Source of the DNA: CAZJWR01 sp964549765
Lineage (GTDB): Bacteria > Zixibacteria > MSB-5A5 > GN15 > JAAZOE01
Direction: 5' to 3'
Length of the DNA stretch: 64,000 nucleotides
Assembly (NCBI GenBank): GCA_964549765.1
Contig: CAZJWR010000008.1
Coordinates: forward strand, 1-64,000
Of the stretch, positions 19,091 to 26,527 are shown in pieces. Every line of letters starts with the position of its first letter. Within the stretch, counting starts at the first letter, position 1. The notes beneath the pieces are model-generated. The model did not search any database, was not told where the DNA came from, and worked only from the letters and a program-made list of their open reading frames with translations. Position numbers and translations under genes: made by a program.

Positions 19091-19115
19091 TAAGTAAAGA
19101 AAACGATAAACCGCG

Positions 19116-20174
19116 ATGGGAATTTCGATGACCGGAGAAAATAGACTCAAAGTCCTGATTATCGTCGCCATCATGGCCTTCACGGTGGCCATCCATTACG
19201 GCCTGATTCTCAATCAGATTTTCGGGCCGTCGCATTGGATTCATGCCCTTCACGGGCGATTTTGCTATATCCCGATCGTCATCGCCGCCACCTGGTTCGG
19301 TCTGCGGGGCGGCCTGTATGCCGCCGCCGGGATTTCGATCCTGGTGCTCCCGATAATCCTGGGGGGGCATCTCAGCGAGCACAACGTCGCCCAGGAGTGG
19401 GTCGAGATCATTTTTTATTTCGCCATCGCCGCTCTTACCGGAGGGCTAATCGACCGCGAACTCAATCTTCGCCACAAGCAGGAACGGACGCAATTGCAAT
19501 TGGAGCGATCCAACAAGCTGTCCATGGTCGGGCAAATGGCGGCCAGCGTGGCGCATGAGATCAAGAATCCTTTGGCGTCGATCAAGGGCGCGCTGGAGAT
19601 TATCGGCGACGAATCGACGCCGCCGGAGGATCGGCGGGAATTCCGGGAGACGGCCATAAAAGAAGTCAGGCGTATCGACGGCACGATTTCGGAATTTTTG
19701 GAGTTCGCCCGTCCCCGGCAGGGGCGGTTCGAAGAGCTCGACCTGTCGGACGCGTTGCGGACCAGCCTGAAGCAGATCGAGGTGCACGCTTCCAAAGCGG
19801 GTCTGCAATTGGTTGACCGCATCAAGGACGATATCCATATCAACGGCGACCGCGAAAAAATCCATCAGGTTATTCTCAATCTGCTGATCAATTCCATTCA
19901 GGCGTCGGCCTCGGGATCGGCGATCGAAATTCACCTGGACCGGGGCGACGGCGGCGCGGCCGTCATAACCATCCGCGATCACGGCAAGGGGATGAATGCC
20001 GAGGAATTGGCGCGGGTGTTCGAACCGTTTTATTCCACCAAGCCGACCGGGACGGGACTCGGTCTGCCCATTGTCAAGGGGATTATCGAAAGCCATCGGG
20101 GCGATATTTCTCTGGACAGCGCACCCGGCCACGGCACGACCATCACGATTACTTTTCCCGGATACGGAGGTTAA
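19116..20174 (+). CDS. Membrane sensor histidine kinase
   Basis: This 352-residue kinase has four closely spaced hydrophobic segments in the first 120 residues with almost no periplasmic loop (including FCYIPIVIAATWFGLRGGL), then HisKA with phospho-acceptor in SVAHEIKNPLASIKGA (His about 146), and an ATPase domain with ILNLLINSIQAS, DHGKGMNAEE and GTGLGLPIVKG. The short linker and H-box resemble NtrB/ZraS-type kinases that pair with sigma-54 activators. The ATG at 19128 is an alternative start. Its stop is 3 bp before the response regulator. It stands divergent to cusCBA, so copper or silver sensing is likely but inferred. Confidence 0.9.
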   Translation: MGISMTGENRLKVLIIVAIMAFTVAIHYGLILNQIFGPSHWIHALHGRFCYIPIVIAATWFGLRGGLYAAAGISILVLPIILGGHLSEHNVAQEWVEIIFYFAIAALTGGLIDRELNLRHKQERTQLQLERSNKLSMVGQMAASVAHEIKNPLASIKGALEIIGDESTPPEDRREFRETAIKEVRRIDGTISEFLEFARPRQGRFEELDLSDALRTSLKQIEVHASKAGLQLVDRIKDDIHINGDREKIHQVILNLLINSIQASASGSAIEIHLDRGDGGAAVITIRDHGKGMNAEELARVFEPFYSTKPTGTGLGLPIVKGIIESHRGDISLDSAPGHGTTITITFPGYGG

Positions 20175-20177
20175 CGC

Positions 20178-21545
20178 ATGTCGATCCGGATACTATTGGC
20201 CGACGACGATGCCGCCCTCCGGCGCGTGATTCAATTCAAATTGAAGCAGAAGGGGTACGCGGTGGCGGTGGCCGAAGACGGTCTCAAGGCCCTTGATGCG
20301 ATCAAGCGCGAGCGGTACGATCTGCTGTTGTCAGACATGAAGATGCCGGGCCTCAGCGGTATCGAATTGCTGGAGCAGGCCAAGGCGGCGCAGCCCGACC
20401 TTGATGTGATCCTGATCACCGCTTTTGCCGATATTTCACAAGCGGTTCAGGCAGTCAAACTGGGTGCGGCCGATTATCTGACCAAGCCGTTCGAGGATGA
20501 ACAGCTATTTGTCGCCATAGAAAAATCGCTCAAGCTCAAGAAATTGCAGGACGAAAACAAATTTCTTCGCGGCCAGTTGCACGGCCGGGATTTCTTTAAA
20601 AGCATCGTCGGCGTCTCGCGGCCGTTCAAAGAGCTTATGGCCCTCGTCGACAAGATCGCTCCGACCGATGCGACCGTCCTTATCACGGGAGAATCGGGCA
20701 CTGGCAAGGAAGTCGTGGCGCGCGCTATTCACCTCAAGAGTCTCCGTTCCGACCGCGATTTTGTTACCGTCAATTGCGCCGCCATCCCCAAAGATTTGAT
20801 CGAATCGGAATTGTTCGGGCACGTCCGGGGCGCCTTCACCGGCGCCGTGCGCGACAAGAAGGGGAAATTCGAACTGGCCGACCGGGGAACGCTTTTTCTG
20901 GATGAAGTCAGCGAATTGAACATCGAACTTCAGGCGAAGCTCCTACGTGCCGTTCAGGAACGCGTCATCGAACCGGTAGGCGCGGAACGAGGTGTCGAGG
21001 TCGATGTCAGGCTTTTGGCCGCCACCAATATTAACCTCAAGGAACAGGTCGCGGCCGGGAAATTCCGCGAAGATCTTTTCTATCGTCTCAATGTTATCCC
21101 CGTCCATGTCCCCAGCCTGCGGGAACGGCCCGAGGATATCCCGATATTGACCTCGGCGTTTTTGCGAAAATTCGGTCAGGGCGCCGACATATCCATATCG
21201 CCGGATCTGCATGAGGGCCTTAAGCGATATTTCTGGCCAGGCAATATCCGCGAACTGGAGAATCTGATCGAACGGCTGGTGATTCTGCGAAAATCCGATA
21301 CGCTGGCAGCCGATGATCTTCCCGCCGATTTCGGCGCCGGCTTTCCCGAACCGGCCGAAGCCGATGCCGAGCGGATACCCGGCGGCATGACCTTCCATGA
21401 AGCCGAGAAAAAACTGATCGTCGATGCCCTCAATCGTTTCGGATGGAACCGCACCCGTGCGGCCGCGCACCTGAACATCCCCCGTCATGTGCTGGTGTAC
21501 CGCATGAAAAAATACGACATCAATGAAAATCAGCCGTCGGCTTAA
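20178..21545 (+). CDS. NtrC-family sigma-54-dependent response regulator
   Basis: The 455-residue protein has the full NtrC plan. The receiver has acidic residues DDD at 9-11 and phospho-Asp53 in LLLSDMKMPG. The AAA+ domain has Walker A GESGTGKE near 172, the sigma-54-contacting GAFTGA near 218, and TLFLDEV as Walker B. A C-terminal Fis-type helix-turn-helix (NRTRAAAHLNIPRHVLVYRMKKY) binds DNA. All residues needed for ATPase and sigma-54 activation are present. It is co-transcribed with the kinase and probably binds the palindromes between the operon and cusCBA. Confidence 0.95.
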   Translation: MSIRILLADDDAALRRVIQFKLKQKGYAVAVAEDGLKALDAIKRERYDLLLSDMKMPGLSGIELLEQAKAAQPDLDVILITAFADISQAVQAVKLGAADYLTKPFEDEQLFVAIEKSLKLKKLQDENKFLRGQLHGRDFFKSIVGVSRPFKELMALVDKIAPTDATVLITGESGTGKEVVARAIHLKSLRSDRDFVTVNCAAIPKDLIESELFGHVRGAFTGAVRDKKGKFELADRGTLFLDEVSELNIELQAKLLRAVQERVIEPVGAERGVEVDVRLLAATNINLKEQVAAGKFREDLFYRLNVIPVHVPSLRERPEDIPILTSAFLRKFGQGADISISPDLHEGLKRYFWPGNIRELENLIERLVILRKSDTLAADDLPADFGAGFPEPAEADAERIPGGMTFHEAEKKLIVDALNRFGWNRTRAAAHLNIPRHVLVYRMKKYDINENQPSA

Positions 21546-21636
21546 GAACAGCAGCCTTCGATAATCGATATATCATCACGCTGAGACAACTCTTTTATTA
21601 TGAATTCATGTTATTTCCGCCAATAATATAATTTGC

Positions 21637-21665
21637 TTGACTCGAATGGCCCGCTATCCTATACT
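21637..21665 (+). promoter_or_regulatory. Sigma-70 promoter of the Rieske/cytochrome b operon
   Basis: TTGACT and TATACT, each 5 of 6 to consensus, are 17 bp apart. The leader would be about 120 nt and contains a 7-bp hairpin (GGACCGG at 21681, CCGGTCC at 21702). Confidence 0.7.
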
Positions 21666-21793
21666 GGTCAAAATTCGTTCGGACCGGGCCGGCCACGGCG
21701 TCCGGTCCAAGACACGACAGGGAGAATGCGAACCATAGATGCGGCGCGACAATAGATATCGATTCGACATGGTCGCGTAGCAGGGAATCAACA

Positions 21794-22243
21794 GTGAACG
21801 AACATACTCAGGACAGGCGCACCTTTCTCCAATGGATTCTTCGGGGCGGGTTCGCGGCGCTGGCGGCGTCAATCTTGTATCCCGTATTCCGATTTCTCAT
21901 TCCGCCCAAGACGGTCGAGGCCAATGTGTCGCAGGTCAAACTGCCGTTCACGCGGGCCGACATCGAGGCCGAGCCGCATAAATTCAAATTGTTCAAATTC
22001 GGCCGGGAGATGGGAATTATTTTTATCGCTCCAAACGGTGAGTTGGATGCGCTTTCGGCGACCTGCACTCATCTCAGTTGCACCGTTCAGTATCGCCCCG
22101 ACTGGCAGATTATCTGGTGCGCCTGCCACAATGGAAAATACGATTTGAACGGCAAGAATATTTCCGGGCCGCCGCCGCGGCCGCTGGAGAAATTCGCCGT
22201 CAACATCGTGAACGACGCTATCATCGTTTCCAAGGACGCCTGA
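21794..22243 (+). CDS. Rieske [2Fe-2S] protein
   Basis: The 149-residue protein has a twin-arginine signal-anchor (DRRTFLQW, then a hydrophobic segment to about residue 38) and a Rieske cluster fold with CTHLSC near 95 and CACHNGKYDLNGKN near 114, giving the two Cys and two His ligands. GPPPRPLEKF is the family proline loop. It is the Rieske subunit of a cytochrome bc-type quinol oxidase and hands electrons to the c-type subunit. GTG is the start, with AGGGA upstream. It is followed 2 bp later by cytochrome b. Confidence 0.93.
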   Translation: MNEHTQDRRTFLQWILRGGFAALAASILYPVFRFLIPPKTVEANVSQVKLPFTRADIEAEPHKFKLFKFGREMGIIFIAPNGELDALSATCTHLSCTVQYRPDWQIIWCACHNGKYDLNGKNISGPPPRPLEKFAVNIVNDAIIVSKDA

Positions 22244-22245
22244 CC

Positions 22246-23373
22246 ATGCCCGAACCGGCGAAATCACAGAACGGTTCACTCGCCCATAAAGCCTATCACT
22301 GGCTGGACTCGCGGCTGCAAATCCGCCAGCTGGTCGATTATATGGGGCACAAGGTCGTTCCCGTCCACGGCCATTCAATCTTCTATTATTTCGGCGGGCT
22401 GACACTGTTTCTGTTTATGGTCCAGGTGGCCACGGGCATCCTGCTGCTCATGTACTATCGCCCCGGGGCCGACAGCGCTTACGAATCGGTGCGATTTATC
22501 GTTTCGGAAGTGTCGTTCGGATGGCTCATCCGGTCGCTGCATTCGTGGTCGGCGAACCTGATGATCTTCACGGTGTTTTTACACATGTTCACGGTTTATT
22601 TCACCTTTGCCTATCGCAAACCGCGCGAATTGACGTGGCTGACCGGCATGGGTCTTTTGGGATTGGCGATGGCGTTCGGTTTTTCGGGATATCTGCTGCC
22701 GTGGAACTCTCTCGCCTTTTTCGCCACCCGGGTCGGCACCGGCATGGCCGGGACGATTCCGGTCGTCGGCGACTGGCTGATGATTATTATGCGCAACGGC
22801 GAAGAGGTCACCGGCGCCACCATCGGGCGCTTTTTCGGCCTTCATGTCGCCATTCTTCCTGCGCTGTTCACGGTCGTGCTGTCGGTTCATCTGTTGCTCA
22901 TTCAGCGGCAGGGTATGAGCGAACCGTTGGAGTGGCGGGACAAGCCGCCGGAGACGAAAAAATACATTAAGTTTTTCCCGCAGTTTTTATATCGGGATTT
23001 GCTGGTATGGCTGATCGCGCTGAATGTACTGGCGCTCCTCGCCGTCATATTCCCCGACGGCGTCGGGGTGCTGCATTGGCCGCTGGGTGAAAAGGCCGAC
23101 CCGTTCGCCGCCCCGCCGGCATCGATTCGTCCCGAATGGTATTTCATGTTCATGTTCCAGGCCCTGAAATTCCTGCCGGCCCATATGTGGTTTATCACCG
23201 GCGAGCTGTTCGGCGTGCTCTTTTTCACCATCGGCGGTATTATCTGGACCCTCGTGCCCTTCTGGGATCGCACCTCGCTCAAGGGCCGTCGATCGAAAAT
23301 GGTGATCTGGTTCGGCCTGTTGGCGCTGGTATTCATGATCGTCATGTCCATTCTCGGTTATGTACTGGATTAG
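22246..23373 (+). CDS. Cytochrome b of a bc-type complex
   Basis: The protein has 375 residues from the ATG at 22246. It spans the N-terminal four-helix part and the subunit IV-like part in one chain. Heme-ligating histidine pairs appear in SLHSWSANLMIFTVFLHMF and in FGLHVAILPALFTVVLSVHLLL. The quinol-site region carries PEWYFMFMFQ, related to the PEWY motif of cytochrome b. About eight membrane helices are visible. It belongs with the Rieske gene (2-bp gap) and the nine-heme cytochrome downstream. Confidence 0.93.
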   Translation: MPEPAKSQNGSLAHKAYHWLDSRLQIRQLVDYMGHKVVPVHGHSIFYYFGGLTLFLFMVQVATGILLLMYYRPGADSAYESVRFIVSEVSFGWLIRSLHSWSANLMIFTVFLHMFTVYFTFAYRKPRELTWLTGMGLLGLAMAFGFSGYLLPWNSLAFFATRVGTGMAGTIPVVGDWLMIIMRNGEEVTGATIGRFFGLHVAILPALFTVVLSVHLLLIQRQGMSEPLEWRDKPPETKKYIKFFPQFLYRDLLVWLIALNVLALLAVIFPDGVGVLHWPLGEKADPFAAPPASIRPEWYFMFMFQALKFLPAHMWFITGELFGVLFFTIGGIIWTLVPFWDRTSLKGRRSKMVIWFGLLALVFMIVMSILGYVLD

Positions 23374-23383
23374 GAGGCCGCGG

Positions 23384-24619
23384 GTGAAGTTCGTATATAT
23401 GATGCTGATGGCCGGGTTGCTGGTAGCCGCCACACCGGCGGTCGTCTTTTCGGACAACTGCCTCGACTGCCATCAGACGTTCGAGGATGAAAACGGCCCC
23501 TCGCATTTGATCACCAAGGATGTGCATTACCAGAACGGTCTGAGTTGCGTGTCCTGCCACGGCGGTGATTCAACGATGTCCGATATGGACGACGTCCGGA
23601 AATCATCCTCATTTCGGGGAGTGCCGACGTATTTACAGGTTCCCGATTTCTGCGCCCGCTGCCATTCCAACCCCGACTACATGCACGATCATAATCCCCG
23701 CTTGCCGGTCGATCAATTGGAAAAATACAAAACATCGATCCACGGCAAACGGCTTTTCGAAAAACACGATACCAAAGTCGCCAATTGCGTTTCGTGCCAT
23801 TCGGTGCACGAAATCGGCAACGCCAAGCTGCCGTATTCCAGCACCTATCCGCTCAACCTGCCGTTCACCTGCGGAAAATGCCACGCCGATTCGGCCCATA
23901 TGGCCGGCTATAACATCCCCACCGATCAACTGGCCGGATACCAAGTGTCGGTGCACGGCAAGGCGTTGCTGGAAAAAGAGGATCTAAGCGCGCCGGCCTG
24001 CAACGACTGCCACGGCAACCACGGCGCGGCTCCTCCCGGAATCAATTCTCTGGCGGCGGTATGCGGCATGTGCCACGCTATCGAGGCCGAACTGTACAAT
24101 GCCTCGCCCCATCGGGCGGCGTTCGATGAGCTCGACCTTCCCATGTGCGTAGTGTGTCATTCCAATCACAAAATCCTCCCGCCGGGGGATTTCATGATCG
24201 GTCTGACCGATCCCGCCGTGTGCGGCAACTGCCACAGCCGCGACGACGGCACCAAAGCCCCGGCGACGATCGACAGCATGAAAGCCACGCTGGCCAACCT
24301 GTCCCAGGCCCGGGACAGCGCCCGGCAGATTCTGGACGACGCCGAGACCAAGGGCATGATGACCACCGACGAGGAATTCCTCATGAAGGAGGTCGATCAG
24401 TCGTTGATCCAGACGCGGACGCTGATTCACCGCTTTGACATTGATACTCTCGGGCCGACGGCCGTTCAGGGTATCGAGAACGCCCGGAAGGTCCAAACCG
24501 AATCGGCCGGTCTTATCAATCAATATTATTTCCGGCGCAAAGGCCTGGCGGTGGCGACCCTGATCATCACCCTGCTGGCCATCGGCCTCTATATCAAAAT
24601 CCGCCGCATGGGGCGTTGA
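23384..24619 (+). CDS. Nine-heme cytochrome c with C-terminal membrane anchor
   Basis: The protein has about 411 residues from a GTG at 23384, with GGAGG seven bases upstream. It has a signal peptide, nine CXXCH motifs (CLDCH, CVSCH, CARCH, CVSCH, CGKCH, CNDCH, CGMCH, CVVCH, CGNCH) in residues 20-280, then a helical stretch and one C-terminal membrane helix (GLAVATLIITLLAIGLYIKI). It takes the place of cytochrome c1 in this operon, so electrons from the Rieske centre probably enter a long heme wire. Similar Rieske/b/multiheme-c sets are known in heme-rich anaerobes. The terminal acceptor is not visible. Confidence 0.9.
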   Translation: MKFVYMMLMAGLLVAATPAVVFSDNCLDCHQTFEDENGPSHLITKDVHYQNGLSCVSCHGGDSTMSDMDDVRKSSSFRGVPTYLQVPDFCARCHSNPDYMHDHNPRLPVDQLEKYKTSIHGKRLFEKHDTKVANCVSCHSVHEIGNAKLPYSSTYPLNLPFTCGKCHADSAHMAGYNIPTDQLAGYQVSVHGKALLEKEDLSAPACNDCHGNHGAAPPGINSLAAVCGMCHAIEAELYNASPHRAAFDELDLPMCVVCHSNHKILPPGDFMIGLTDPAVCGNCHSRDDGTKAPATIDSMKATLANLSQARDSARQILDDAETKGMMTTDEEFLMKEVDQSLIQTRTLIHRFDIDTLGPTAVQGIENARKVQTESAGLINQYYFRRKGLAVATLIITLLAIGLYIKIRRMGR

Positions 24620-24653
24620 CAGAAGCCGTTCCGAGAATTCCATGTCAATGTTT

Positions 24654-24739
24654 CGCGCGATCCTTCCACGGTGCGGTCCGCCAGAGGCGGATGATCGCGC
24701 GATGAAAATGCTTCTCTTGGCGGTAAAACTCACCGCCAA
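24654..24739. repeat. Two strong hairpins downstream of the nine-heme cytochrome
   Basis: CGCGCGATC (24654) pairs with GATCGCGCG (24693-24701), enclosing TCCGCC-aga-GGCGGA. A second stem, TTGGCGGT and ACCGCCAA, lies at 24717-24739. They may end the operon, though the T run comes only at about 24757. The TCCGCC-xxx-GGCGGA core recurs in the element at 26301-26447. Confidence 0.5.
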
Positions 24740-24767
24740 ATCCGGAGTGAAATAGGCTTTTTTTCGG

Positions 24768-24795
24768 TTGCGTTATTCTAAAAGTTCCTTATACT
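24768..24795 (+). promoter_or_regulatory. Candidate sigma-70 promoter upstream of the 41-residue ORF
   Basis: TTGCGT and TATACT are spaced by 16 bp. The leader to 24959 would be about 155 nt and contains an imperfect GC-rich hairpin between 24851 and 24883. Confidence 0.35.
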
Positions 24796-24958
24796 GAGAG
24801 TGAAAGCGTACAAAAATTGTCGCGCCGGTTACATTGATCTATATTAATTACCGCCCACGGCAAGCCTCCCGGCAGCCGTGGCGGCGGCCTTATTTGCTAA
24901 GTAGCAGTTGTAATAGATTTGCATAACATATCATAACCATGTGACAGGGTAGGGTGCC

Positions 24959-25084
24959 ATGAGCATGGAAATTTATCTTGTCTTGGCCGGGATCGGCACG
25001 GCCGTATTGTTCCTCATATTTCTTCTGGTTGTCGTTATCTGGGAAGTTCGTAAACAAAACCGCGAGGTCGAGGAATCCGGCTGA
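24959..25084 (+). CDS. 41-residue single-span membrane protein
   Basis: I do not recognise this small ORF. ATG at 24959 encodes a short N-terminus, a 22-residue hydrophobic helix (LVLAGIGTAVLFLIFLLVVV), then a charged tail with WEVRKQNREVEE. That is a typical single-span small membrane protein with a cytoplasmic basic/acidic tail. The ribosome site is weak (AGGGT). It lies between the Rieske/b/c operon and the ECF sigma factor, so a small accessory subunit of the complex is possible but only by position. Confidence 0.5.
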   Translation: MSMEIYLVLAGIGTAVLFLIFLLVVVIWEVRKQNREVEESG

Positions 25085-25320
25085 GCGGCCGCGCGTGTGA
25101 TGTCCCCACGGTTTTCCGATAGCGAAAGCAGGGATACTTGCCGGCTTTTCTCAAACATCATCATCACAGTACCACTATCTAAATAGATAAATTGACCGAT
25201 ATTTGCAGGATATGTGTGGCCGGCGCCGCCGAATTGTCCGGATGGGATTCACCGCGACGGCTGAAAGTCGGGAGAAATTTCCCCTATCCCAATCCCGCTT
25301 TTGTTCGTATCTTATCGACG

Positions 25321-25965
25321 ATGGAAAAAAGTATGAATCAAAAAGCCGATTCTGCGATCAAAATCAACGAAAAGGAGATGGTGGCCAAGGCCCAAACCGG
25401 CGATTTTACCGCGTTCACGACCCTGATCGAGCAGTACCGGCCCCGGATTTTCGGCATGGCGCTCAAGTTGGCCAAGAACCGCGAAGACGCGGAAGATATT
25501 TTCCAGGAGACGTTTTTGAAGGCGATCGACAACATCAAGAAGTTCCGCGCTGAATCGGCATTTGGCACCTGGCTCTACGCCATCGCCATCAATGTCGTCC
25601 GGGCCAAGTATGCCGAGGAAAACAAAAAGGAACTGCTCCCGATAGAAGATTACCTGCCCTCCTCGCACGGTCACGGCCATCCCGACACCGACCTGCCGGA
25701 ACTGCTCGACTGGAACGATCCGCTGTCGAAACTGACCGACGACGAAGTCGGCAGGATGATAGACGCCGCGATTCATGAATTACCGCTCAAATACCGGGCG
25801 CCGTTTCTTCTGCGCTATACCCAGGATATGTCTCTTCAGGAGGTGGCCGATACGCTGCATCTCAAACTGGCCGCCGCCAAATCGCGGATACTCCGGGCGC
25901 GCCTGGCGCTTCGGGCCAAATTGAACGATTATTTATCCGAGGATGATCACCATGTCTCGATGTGA
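25321..25965 (+). CDS. ECF-type RNA polymerase sigma factor
   Basis: The protein has 214 residues from the ATG at 25321; the ATG at 25333 with GGAAAA upstream is an equally good start. Region 2 shows FTTLIEQYRPRIFGMALKLAKNREDAEDIFQETFLKA and FGTWLYAIAINVVRAK. Region 4 shows LPLKYRAPFLLRYTQDMSLQEVADTL and KSRILRARLALR. There is no sigma-1.1 or region 3, as in extracytoplasmic function sigma factors. The anti-sigma gene overlaps its end, which is the common arrangement. The regulon is unknown. Confidence 0.93.
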   Translation: MEKSMNQKADSAIKINEKEMVAKAQTGDFTAFTTLIEQYRPRIFGMALKLAKNREDAEDIFQETFLKAIDNIKKFRAESAFGTWLYAIAINVVRAKYAEENKKELLPIEDYLPSSHGHGHPDTDLPELLDWNDPLSKLTDDEVGRMIDAAIHELPLKYRAPFLLRYTQDMSLQEVADTLHLKLAAAKSRILRARLALRAKLNDYLSEDDHHVSM

Positions 25966-26200
25966 CGACCTGATCGGCAACCTGTCCGATTATATAGACG
26001 GCGAACTCGATCCGGAACTGTGCCGGGAACTGGAGTCGCATCTGGCCGGCTGCCAGAATTGCCGGTTGATGGTCGATAATCTGAAGATGACCGTCAAGCT
26101 GTGCCGCGACGGCGCCGAGGTGGAATTGCCTCAGTCATTGCAGGACAAGATCAACGCCAAGCTGGCCGAACGCTGGAAGAAGCAGTTCGGGCATCTGTGA
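25952..26200 (+). CDS. Zinc-finger anti-sigma factor (zf-HC2 type)
   Basis: The 82-residue protein starts at ATG 25952, chosen because GAGG lies nine bases upstream. It overlaps the sigma gene by 14 bp. CDDLIGNLSDYIDGELDP and ELESHLAGCQNCR give the His-x3-Cys-x2-Cys zinc site of the anti-sigma fold. There is no membrane helix, so it acts in the cytosol, perhaps as a redox-responsive factor like RsrA. That role is inference. Confidence 0.9.
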   Translation: MSRCDDLIGNLSDYIDGELDPELCRELESHLAGCQNCRLMVDNLKMTVKLCRDGAEVELPQSLQDKINAKLAERWKKQFGHL

Positions 26201-26300
26201 TCGCCGAGCCGGGATTGTGAATGATGGCTGCCGGCCACAGAAGTACGTGATTGAATTTCCCCTATCAATAGAGTATCCCTATTCAGAAAAAGAATCATAA

Positions 26301-26447
26301 GTCATTGCGAGGAGGGCGGCCCGATATGGCGGGACGACCGACGCGGCAATCTTTCGTATCATCTATACCATTGCCGCATTGTGTGAAGGGGATGCGATAG
26401 ATTGCTTCGTCGCGATCCGCCATCGGCGGATCGATCCTCGCAATGAC
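26301..26447. repeat. Palindromic intergenic element with 12-bp perfect termini
   Basis: GTCATTGCGAGG at 26301-26312 is perfectly inverted at 26436-26447, and GCAATCT near 26346 is inverted as AGATTGC near 26399. The right arm contains GATCCGCC-atc-GGCGGATC. This type of GTCATTGCGAGG...GCAATCT sequence is a familiar repeated intergenic palindrome in many bacterial phyla. No transposase is encoded, so it is REP- or MITE-like. Confidence 0.7.
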
Positions 26448-26479
26448 ACGGCGATTTTTGTATTGAGAAACCAATGTAG

Positions 26480-26504
26480 GTCAGGAGCCCAGCGGGCTCC
26501 TGAC
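26480..26504. repeat. Perfect hairpin GTCAGGAGCCC-agc-complement
   Basis: An 11-bp perfect stem with a 3-nt loop follows the end of the minus-strand carboxypeptidase gene. There is no T run on that strand, so it is either a weak terminator or one of a family of short palindromes (others at 39438 and 62589). Confidence 0.6.
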
Positions 26505-26527
26505 ATTCTTTCTCCACAAATTTCGCA

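Noticed and set aside
26301..26447. Insertion sequence at the palindromic element
   Set aside because: At 147 bp it has no coding capacity; it is at most a non-autonomous or REP-like element.
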